NCBI GenBank assembly: GCA_050744165.1
Contig: JBOGGN010000288.1
Span: 1 to 6,174, forward strand
Length of the DNA: 6,174 nucleotides
Direction of reading: 5' to 3'
Origin: JBOGGN01 sp050744165
GTDB lineage: Bacteria; Actinomycetota; Acidimicrobiia; Acidimicrobiales; Palsa-688
The position numbers and the translations under genes were made by a program. The notes under the pieces are model-generated. The model ran no database searches. It worked only from the letters and a program-made list of their open reading frames with translations, and was not told the origin of the DNA. Position 1 is the first letter of the stretch. Every line of letters begins with the position of its first letter. Below, one piece after another: positions 1 to 5,829 of the stretch.

Positions 1-1188
1 ACCGCATCCAGGACCCCGCGAAGCTCCGCCGTCTGGTTGTCAACCTCATCAACGAAGAGACCTGGACCTCCGTCGACGCCGACATTAAGGGCGACGCCTA
101 CGAGGGGCTGCTGCAGAAGGGCGCCGAGGACACCAAGTCAGGCGCCGGCCAATACTTCACGCCGCGGGCGCTGATCCGAGCGATGATCGCCTGCCTACAA
201 CCCAAGCCGGGCGAGACGATCGCCGACCCTGCGTGTGGAACCGGCGGGTTCCTGCTCGGCTCACGAGTGGATAGTCGATCGTCATATCGCGGGGATGGAC
301 GCCGACGACAAGCGGTTCCTGCGCGACGACGCGGTCCACGGGTGGGAGATCGTCGACGGCACCGCCCGCTTGTGCGCGATGAACATGCTGCTGCACGGCA
401 TTGGCTCACCGAACGGCCCGAGTCTCGTGACCGTCGCCGACGCGTTGCGCGCCGATGCCGGCGTGCGAGTCGACATGGTCGCCGCCAACCCGCCGTTCGG
501 TCGGAAGTCGTCGATGACGATGGTCAACGAGGCGGGTGATGCCGAGCGGGAGGACCTCGTCATCGTTCGCGACGACTTCTGGGCCTCGACGTCAAACAAG
601 CAGCTCAACTTCCTCCAACACATCAAGGGGATGCTCAAGATTGGCGGGCGAGCTGCGGTGGTGCTCCCCGACAACGTGCTCTTCGAGGCCGGTGCAGGCG
701 AGACGATCCGTCGTCGACTACTGGCCGAGTGCGACCTCCACACGATCCTGCGCCTGCCGACCGGGATCTTCTACAAGCCAGGTGTCAAGGCCAATGTCGT
801 GTTCTTCGACCGCAAGCCGGCTGCCGCGGACCCGTGGACCGATGGGTCCTGGATCTACGACCTACGCACCAACAAGCACTTCACGCTCAAGACCAGCCCG
901 CTGCGCTCGGAGGATCTCACCGACTTCGTCGACTGCTACCGAGCCGACGACCGATCGAAACGCATTGAGTCCGGACGTTTCCACCGCTTCGCCTACGACG
1001 TGCTGACCGCCCGCGACAAGGCCAACCTCGATATCACCTGGCTGCGCGACGAGTCGCTCGACGATGCCAGCACGCTTCCTGCCCCGGGCGTGCTCGTCGC
1101 CGAGATCGTGGAGGAGCTGCAGGCCGCCCTCATCCAGTTCTCTGAGCTCGCTGCCTCGCTGCCGCTCGAGGCGCCGGAGGGTTCCTGA
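1..1188 (+). pseudogene. hsdM: Type I restriction-modification DNA methyltransferase subunit (HsdM), 5'-truncated by window edge and frameshifted
   Basis: HsdM is the N6-adenine methyltransferase subunit of type I restriction-modification; it uses S-adenosylmethionine and works in a complex with the specificity subunit HsdS. Reading starts in frame 3 at the left edge. It shows the family's GQYFTPR segment and SAM-binding motif I, DPACGTGGF (about 225-251). Reading must then pass to frame 1 at about 258: GFLL ends at 257 and AHEWI begins at 259, so one base is extra or two are missing. Frame 1 then runs intact to TGA 1186-1188. It carries WEIVDGTARLCAMNMLLHG, the catalytic NPPFG motif IV (about 487-501) and the conserved RLPTGIFYKPG and KANVVFFDRKP blocks. 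About 85 residues precede the shift and about 310 follow; family members are usually near 500, so roughly the first 100 lie outside the window. The C-terminus looks complete. No HsdS coding follows, so this is an orphan remnant, or a real gene carrying one sequencing error. The family call is secure; the pseudogene call is less so. Confidence 0.88.
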
Positions 1189-1330
1189 CTGACGCCTTGC
1201 AGCCCACCCTGACGCGCGATCGAGTCGTGACCGCGGCGCAAGGGGATCGGGGGCGGCTGATGAATAATGGCCAGTTGCGGGAGCTGGGGTTCCCGTCTTC
1301 TTTGACGACAATACGACCGTGTCCGCTGGT
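1189..1330. other. Non-coding or eroded spacer where hsdS would be expected
   Basis: In a normal type I operon hsdS would begin at or just after the hsdM stop. Here no target-recognition-domain-like protein can be read in any frame. A TTG-initiated frame starting at 1197 stays open to 1487, but its translation has no family look, and it overlaps a better-looking minus-strand frame. A 6-bp inverted pair (CCTTGC about 1195, GCAAGG about 1238) is too widely spaced to be a terminator. I see no other structure. Confidence 0.4.
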
Positions 1331-1534
1331 TCAGTCGTATGTGTCGTGGTCGCCGAACAGGGGATCGGTGTCTGAGGCGGCGTCCAGTGCTGCCTGGAAC
1401 TCGACTACGAGATCGCCGGTAGTCATGTTTTGGAAAAAGTCCCGGCCCTGGTCCGACAAACTGGGATCACCGGCGCGGCGGCGGTGACGACGGCATTTGT
1501 CCTACAACTCGTCTCTGAGGCTCACCTCTTCCAT
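1331..1534 (-). pseudogene. Small unrecognised ORF with an in-frame amber codon
   Basis: On the minus strand an ATG at 1534 is preceded by a good Shine-Dalgarno (GGGAGG, complement of 1539-1544). It opens a 67-codon frame ending in TGA 1333-1331. Codon 11 is TAG (1504-1502). Reading on in the same frame gives a coherent, acidic, soluble C-terminal part containing FFQNMTTGDLVVEFQAALDA and ending GDHDTYD. Roughly three quarters of codons end in G or C, as expected for coding sequence here, although short. No signal peptide or membrane segment is visible. It could be a small gene killed by a nonsense mutation or by a base-call error. Alternatively, translation could begin inside, at the ATG at codon 37, giving about 31 residues. 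I do not recognise the family. It lies just downstream of another minus-strand frame (stop at 1568), so the two may once have been co-transcribed. Confidence 0.35.
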
Positions 1535-1567
1535 AGTGCCTCCCGTTTGCTCGCCCGTGTTCGGTGA

Positions 1568-1807
1568 CTACGAGACACGCCGAGCCGCTGTGAGCGTTTC
1601 GCCGCTGATCTCCATGAAACCGGGACGGGTCGTGTGCCGCGTACGAGAGGCAGGTTGAGAGGACCCGGGTAAGGCGTCCATCGTGTGGGCGTCGCCGTGC
1701 CCGCTGCGTGCCCGTAGTGCGGGCACGAAGGGGTCGTCAGCGGTCGCTAACGGTAACCAAGGGGAGGACAGGCAGTAGTCGTTGACCTGGTCTTTCGCGA
1801 AAACCAC
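1568..1807 (-). CDS. Possible small unrecognised ORF, low confidence
   Basis: A GTG-initiated minus-strand frame of 79 codons ends in TAG at 1570-1568. Without a start requirement it extends back to a stop next to the tRNA fragment (about 1841), adding the stretch LFENLGER. The translation begins VVFAKDQVNDY and ends GETLTAARRVS. It has no motif, signal peptide or membrane helix that I recognise. In its favour, it is on the same strand as the small frame at 1534-1331 and only 33 bases upstream of it, and it has mostly G/C-ending codons. Against it, there is no clear Shine-Dalgarno before the GTG, there are several uncommon codons (TTA twice), and open frames are common by chance in GC-rich DNA. 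It may be a gene remnant inside an integrated element. Confidence 0.2.
   Translation of the reverse strand: MVFAKDQVNDYCLSSPWLPLATADDPFVPALRARSGHGDAHTMDALPGSSQPASRTRHTTRPGFMEISGETLTAARRVS
1696..1727. repeat. Perfect 8-bp inverted repeat (hairpin) plus a third direct copy of the arm
   Basis: CGTGCCCG occurs at 1696-1703 and again at 1707-1714. The second copy is followed after five bases (TAGTG) by its exact reverse complement CGGGCACG at 1720-1727. The 1707-1727 unit would fold into a strong GC-rich hairpin on either strand. No T-run follows on either side, so it is not a classical intrinsic terminator. It falls within the doubtful minus-strand frame at 1807-1568. Function is unknown; a protein-binding site or chance in GC-rich DNA are both possible. 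Confidence 0.5.
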
Positions 1808-1840
1808 CCGCTCACCGAGGTTCTCGAAAAGCGATGGACG

Positions 1841-1890
1841 CTACGTTCGCAACGTAGAAGTCGCCGGTTCGAGTCCGGTCACCTCCACCA
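1841..1890 (+). tRNA. 3' fragment of tRNA-Ala (anticodon CGC), probable attachment-site scar
   Basis: Fifty bases match tRNA positions 27-76 one for one. The anticodon stem CTACG/CGTAG encloses the loop TTCGCAA (anticodon CGC, alanine codon GCG). A five-base variable loop AAGTC follows. The T arm is GCCGG-TTCGAGT-CCGGT, then comes the acceptor 3' strand CACCTCC, discriminator A and an encoded CCA ending at 1890. T at position 70 fits the G3:U70 identity pair of alanine tRNAs. The expected 5' acceptor strand (GGGGGTG or similar) and the D arm are absent from 1815-1840. Only GAGGT at 1817-1821 could pair with the 3' strand, and its surroundings do not fold as a tRNA. It is therefore not a working tRNA. 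A 3' piece starting at the anticodon stem is what tyrosine-recombinase elements leave at the junction away from the reconstituted tRNA. No integrase is present in the window. Confidence 0.8.
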
Positions 1891-2051
1891 GCGTTTCTAC
1901 CCCGTCCGCACAAATCCACGGCGGCCCTGTCGGGCATTGCTCGGCCCCCAGACGACGCTCACCCTTTCGACTTCTCCGAGCCTTCCGCCGCCGAAATCGG
2001 CAGGTGGGCCGAGCAGAAAGCAGCCTGCTTCCGTTGGAGCGGCCGTTTCAT
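1891..2051. other. Intergenic stretch between the tRNA fragment and the protease 3' end
   Basis: No credible gene is visible. A minus-strand frame runs from the antisense of the protease gene across this stretch, but it is a frame shadow. A very short inverted repeat near 2018-2030 (AAGCAG/CTGCTT) has almost no loop and no U-tract, so I do not call a terminator for the protease gene. Confidence 0.4.
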
Positions 2052-3728
2052 CTAGGCAGACACGAACCAGGCGACCATGAGCAGGCCAGGGAGCAGGATA
2101 GCAACGGACAGGAGGTAGGCGGCGACCCATTGCCTGGACCGGCTGGTGGTGCCGTCGGCGGCGGTGATGTCCCGTAACTCGAGCACCGGCGCCGGCCCCC
2201 GCCGGTACCAGCCGTGGACGAGCACCTCCTGGTCTGCGTAGCGGCCCGCCCGGAGGGTGGCAAAGAAGCTTCGGGCGCCCGGGAACGGTTGGCGGTAGAG
2301 GACCGGGACGAAGCCGGATTGGTCCTGGACGACCAGATCGGGCGACAGGACGTAGCCGGGCGTGCCCCGGCCGATGACGCGGCCTCGGACGCTGACCGGC
2401 AGGCCCCGGATCGGTGACGCGTCCAACCGGGTCAGCAGGGAGGTCACCCGGTCGACCGGTTCGGGAGCCGTGAGGGGGTCTCGGTACATAGTCCGCGCCA
2501 CCATGGCGAGTCCGCCTGCCAGCAGGCTCCACGCCACCACCCGCCAGTCATGGACTTCTTCAGCCAGCACGGCCACGATCAGCAGCGCCGGCCCGGTGTA
2601 ACGCAGCACAAGTTCCGGGAGAAAGCGGCGCCTGGCACCGCGGAGCTCGGCCCGGTCGCAGGCGCCCTCTACCCGCGTGGCCGACCAGTGGGTGGGTGCA
2701 CCGGCCAGACCCGAGCGTTCCAGGGCGGCGATGCGCCGGACGACGATCGGGTGGCTGGACAGCTTCTCCTGGAAGCGGCCCCACGGGTTGCACAGCTCCC
2801 AGCGCATGGCGCCCATCACCTCGTCGGCTGCCATGCCCTCCTCGCAGGCAACGACCATGGCCGCCCCTTGGGACGGATCGGCGATTCCCAACATCCGGGC
2901 GGCCAACATCCGGTGACCCTGGCGTGCCACCTGCGCCGCTTCCTCGTGGGCGGCCCGCTTCTCGGAACTCGATTTGTCCTTCGCCGACTCCCGCAGCTCA
3001 CGGGCTTGGGCGGCCCGATTGGCGTCGATCTGGCCCATCCCGTAGGCCACTTTCACCAGCGCCGATGCCATGGCGTCGCCGTTGCCAGTGACGGCGCAGG
3101 AGTGGTGGTCCGCCCCGTATTCCCTCGCCCGAGCCAGGGCCAGCACCGCCAGCTGGGACACAAAGAAGCCTGCGTAGGCGCCGATGACAACGAGAATGGA
3201 GTGTGCCCGCCGCGACACCCTGGCCCCGAGATATAGGTAGTAGAGAATCATCGGGACTGCCGCGGCCGCGGTCATCACGACGAAATCCCGGTTGGCCACA
3301 TGACCGATTTCGTGGCATACCACCGCGTCCAACTCATCGTCATTCAGGCGCTCCAGGAGGCCGCGGCTGACCCAGATCCGAGCGTCGCGCCTGGTATGAC
3401 CGAAGGAGAAGGCGTTGGGCGTGCCGTCATCGATGATGCCCAGCTTGACCAGCGGCACCGAAGACTGGCGGCACCGTTGGGCCACGATGTCCCCGATCCG
3501 GTGCTCGGTGACATAACGGTCACCATGGCGGTCGACGACATTCGCCGGGATCAACCATTCAACCAACCGTGGGCTTATGGCGTACTCGGTCCCGACAAGT
3601 GCCACTGCGCCCACCGCCGGCACCCATACCGGCACTCCGAGCACCACAAGCACTGCTCCCGCGCCGGCGAGGAACGCCGCCAGGACACCTACCGAAAGCA
3701 ACGAGCGGCGCAACACATACGCAGACAT
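2052..3728 (-). CDS. HtpX-like M48 family membrane zinc metalloprotease with a C-terminal extension
   Basis: An intact 558-residue protein. M48/HtpX enzymes are membrane-anchored zinc endopeptidases that cleave misfolded or specific membrane proteins. The N-terminus has two likely transmembrane helices (about residues 10-30 and 34-50). An ectodomain-type lead-in, NAFSFGH at 105-111, is typical of M48. The zinc-binding HEIGH (139-143; catalytic E140) and the third ligand in REYGAD (E203) are all present, so it should be active. Hydrophobic segments at about 150-168 and 176-198 lie between the ligands, as in HtpX. Residues 326-336 (HPIVVRRIAAL) match the HP..RI element near the end of M48 domains. 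About 170 further residues follow: a helix pair (about 378-412), a beta-rich soluble block (about 440-525; VRGRVIG, VLVHGWYRR) and a final transmembrane helix (about 535-555). HtpX is usually near 290 residues, so this is a long variant. ATG 3728 is chosen for its GGAGGG Shine-Dalgarno. It is monocistronic and divergent from the broken ATPase. The substrate is unknown. Confidence 0.93.
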   Translation of the reverse strand: MSAYVLRRSLLSVGVLAAFLAGAGAVLVVLGVPVWVPAVGAVALVGTEYAISPRLVEWLIPANVVDRHGDRYVTEHRIGDIVAQRCRQSSVPLVKLGIIDDGTPNAFSFGHTRRDARIWVSRGLLERLNDDELDAVVCHEIGHVANRDFVVMTAAAAVPMILYYLYLGARVSRRAHSILVVIGAYAGFFVSQLAVLALARAREYGADHHSCAVTGNGDAMASALVKVAYGMGQIDANRAAQARELRESAKDKSSSEKRAAHEEAAQVARQGHRMLAARMLGIADPSQGAAMVVACEEGMAADEVMGAMRWELCNPWGRFQEKLSSHPIVVRRIAALERSGLAGAPTHWSATRVEGACDRAELRGARRRFLPELVLRYTGPALLIVAVLAEEVHDWRVVAWSLLAGGLAMVARTMYRDPLTAPEPVDRVTSLLTRLDASPIRGLPVSVRGRVIGRGTPGYVLSPDLVVQDQSGFVPVLYRQPFPGARSFFATLRAGRYADQEVLVHGWYRRGPAPVLELRDITAADGTTSRSRQWVAAYLLSVAILLPGLLMVAWFVSA

Positions 3729-3734
3729 ACGGCG

Positions 3735-3788
3735 CCCTCCGAAATTTCAGGCTTCTCGTAGAGATATCCCGATGAAGGCCACCGTCAA
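3735..3788 (-). promoter_or_regulatory. Shine-Dalgarno and probable promoter of the M48 protease gene
   Basis: On the minus strand GGAGGG (complement of 3735-3740) lies 6 bases before the ATG at 3728. Further upstream TTGACG (complement of 3783-3788) is followed after 16 bases by TATCTC (complement of 3761-3766). This fits a -35/-10 pair of the main vegetative sigma type and would give a leader of about 25-30 bases. The -35 is close to consensus and the -10 is weaker. The RBS is secure; the promoter is moderate. Confidence 0.5.
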
Positions 3789-3869
3789 ACGTCGTCCAAG
3801 TGGCAAATATGCTGGGCCTTCGCATCGCGCCCGCTGCCATCGCCGGCCGCAACGCCCGCCGCCGGTGCC

Positions 3870-5635
3870 GTGCCCGCCGGCGCCTACCTCTCCTTTCTTA
3901 CTGTGTCCGGCTTCCGGGGCATCGGCCCCCCCTGCTGCAACTGAAGTGGGAAGTCCAGCTTCGCCGAGGGCTTCGAGGTTCTCCTGACCGGCGGTCTGCG
4001 CCGCTGGGCCGCCCTGTCGGCGGTATGGCGAGAGGGGTGGCGCAACCTGCACGACGGCGCCGCCCCATTCCTACGGGCCGAGCTGGTCTTGGAGGGGAGC
4101 GGGCCGGTCACTGTTGAGCGGCGATGGGCGCCGGGGGCCGATATCGACCACGGCGAGGCGTCGATCCACGGTGCGTCCGGTGACGCCGGCACGATTGAGC
4201 AGCTCGGTTGGACCGTGGCGTTGTCAGAGTTTCGGCCGTTCCTCTGTCACGCCGACTTGGAAGAGTTCTTCGGTCGCCCATCGGACCTTCACGCCGTGCT
4301 GGCGTCGGTGCTCGGTCTCGAAGACCTGGCCAACGCGGCGGAGCGCATGGCCGGAGCCCGCAAGACCCGTGAGAACGTTATGAAAACGGCCAAGTCGGCA
4401 CTGGAACCGATCCTGCAGAAGGTCTCGGGGATCGACGACGCCCGGGCCCGCCGGCGCCCTCTCGGGCCAAAAATGGGACCTCGAGGCCGCCTGCCAGGCG
4501 TCGCTCGACGCCGCCGTGCTTCATGCAGACCCGACCGCATCCTGGCTGCACCGCCAGGCGAACCTTGCCGTCACCGGTCCCGACGAGGTACGCGCCGCCG
4601 TCACCACCCTTCGAGTGGCGGCCGACCGTCTGCTGGCGGTCGCCGGCACCGAGTCCTACCGCTCCCGGGAGCTGGCGGGCCTGCTCACCGCCGCCATCGG
4701 CCACCACCGGGCGCACGGCGACGGCGACTGCCCCGTCTGCGGCCGGGTCGCGGCGCTCGACGAGTCCTCGGAACGAAGGACCGAGGCGCAGATCGCCCGC
4801 CTGGAGAACGAAGCCGCCGAGGCCGAAGCCGCCACCGTCGAAGCCGGCCAGGCTCCGGCTGCAGGCCGGCGCCTGATGGCGGCGGTACCAGCGGGCCTTG
4901 AGCCTTCTCCCGTGCCCGAGATCGACGTGGCCGCCGCCACCCGGGCCTGGGCGGCGTGGTCCCACCCCCCAGGCGGTGCCGATGCCGACGCCGACGGGCT
5001 TCAACGCCTGGCGGACCACCTGGAGGCCTGTTGGCCGGGACTCGACGCCACCGTCGATGCCCTCCGCCAGCAGGCGCGAGCGGTCTTGGCGGCGCGCCAG
5101 GACGCACTGGGCGCCGGTGGCGACAGAGGTCGTGGTGTGGTGCGCCACAGCCGCCACGGCAAGCGCAGGCGCCGCCGTGGTCCCGGACATCAAGCAGTCG
5201 GACGGGTGGCTGAAGGCGGTCAACGACGAGATCCGAAAACGCCCGCCTATCGCCGACCAAGCAAGGGCGATCTGGGGCCCAACTCCGCCAGGAAAGCAAC
5301 GTCGAGGTGGGTGACATCCGCCTGTCAGGATCGGCGACGCGCGCCCGCGTCGACATCGACGTGACCGTCGACGGAAGCAAGGCACAGGCGTTGGGCGTGA
5401 TAAGCCAGGGCGAGATCAACGCCTTGGCCCTCAGCGTCTTCCTGCCCCGCGCGACCCTGCCGGCCAGCCCGTTCCGTTTCCTGGTCATCGACGACCCGGT
5501 GCAGGCGATGGACCCGGCAAGGTCGACGGCCTAGCCCGGGTCATGGCCGAGGTTGCCGAGCGCCGGCAGGTCGTCTTCTTCACCCACGACGACCGTCTCC
5601 CCGAAGCGGTCCGCCGACTGGGCCTGCCCGCCACC
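3870..5635 (+). pseudogene. Rad50/RecF/SMC-like AAA ATPase, broken by a P-loop deletion and several frameshifts
   Basis: Proteins of this type are ABC-class ATPases with a coiled-coil or zinc-hook insert that act on DNA. It probably began at or before GTG 3870, giving PAGAYLSFLTVSGFRGIGP in frame 3. The Walker A loop should follow, but only SGKSS (3945-3959) is left. About 15 codons are missing and TGA 3942-3944 sits at the join. Frame 3 then runs through FAEGFEVLLTGG and VWREGWRNLHDG to about 4448. Frame 1 takes over (GALSGQKWDL from 4453) and carries a CPVCGR zinc-hook-like motif (4729-4746) flanked by Ala/Glu-rich likely coiled coil. Frame 2 resumes at 5108 (WAPVATEVVVWC) and frame 3 at 5280 (QLRQESNVEVGDIRLSG). 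Frame 3 holds the signature-like ISQGEINALALS (from 5400) and Walker B FRFLVIDDPVQAMD (5472-5513). The last change, at about 5518, leads to frame 2 with AEVAERRQVVFFTHDD, the H-loop (5582-5593). Similarity ends at about 5635, so the C-terminus is gone. It is divergent from the protease gene. The family class is secure; the exact subfamily and job (repair or defence) are not. Confidence 0.82.
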
Positions 5636-5829
5636 TCCCAAAGCTCTCGCCGAATCCGTAGCTGTAAGCCCGAAGCTCTACGAACATCCAGAGCGAACCT
5701 CTCGACCGGAGGAATGGCGGGGAAAAGGGGAGCGCCAACCGGGCAAGGCCGTCGGTCCCTTCGCACGTCCTGCCAATCGAAAAGTCCCGCGGCCCCGATC
5801 CTCAATGACATCCCGATCTCGCCCGGCTC
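5636..5829. other. Junction without recognisable coding
   Basis: Beyond the ATPase H-loop the reading frame no longer resembles the family. All nearby frames give Arg/Ser/Pro-rich translations typical of shadow frames. Frame 3 is open from 5535 to the right edge and includes AESVAVSPKLYEHPE at about 5652-5696, but I cannot tie it to any family. The abrupt end of ATPase similarity at about 5635 suggests a deletion or rearrangement join near here. Confidence 0.35.

Noticed and set aside
1197..1487. Plus-strand 96-codon frame after hsdM as a possible hsdS start
   Set aside because: No HsdS-like sequence, a weak TTG start, many Ser/Pro/Arg codons, and overlap with a better minus-strand frame that has a clear Shine-Dalgarno.
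1793..1802. Palindrome TTTCGCGAAA as an operator
   Set aside because: Only 10 bases; the symmetry breaks immediately outside (1792/1803 and 1791/1804) and no convincing promoter overlaps it.
1815..1890. A complete tRNA gene
   Set aside because: The 5' acceptor strand and D arm cannot be formed. Only five bases (GAGGT) pair with the 3' acceptor strand and no D stem exists.
2018..2030. Terminator for the protease gene
   Set aside because: AAGCAG/CTGCTT leaves at most a three-base loop on a five-base-pair stem and no U-tract follows.
1897..2532. Minus-strand 211-codon frame
   Set aside because: It overlaps the well-supported M48 gene in another frame and is Pro/Arg/Gly-rich, typical of a shadow frame in GC-rich DNA.
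2550..3236. Plus-strand 228-codon frame
   Set aside because: Antisense to the M48 protease core; its composition and length are explained by the codon bias of the real gene.
4378..5385. Minus-strand 335-codon frame
   Set aside because: Antisense shadow of the broken ATPase. The plus-strand frames carry recognisable CPVCGR, signature and Walker B motifs, while this one has none.
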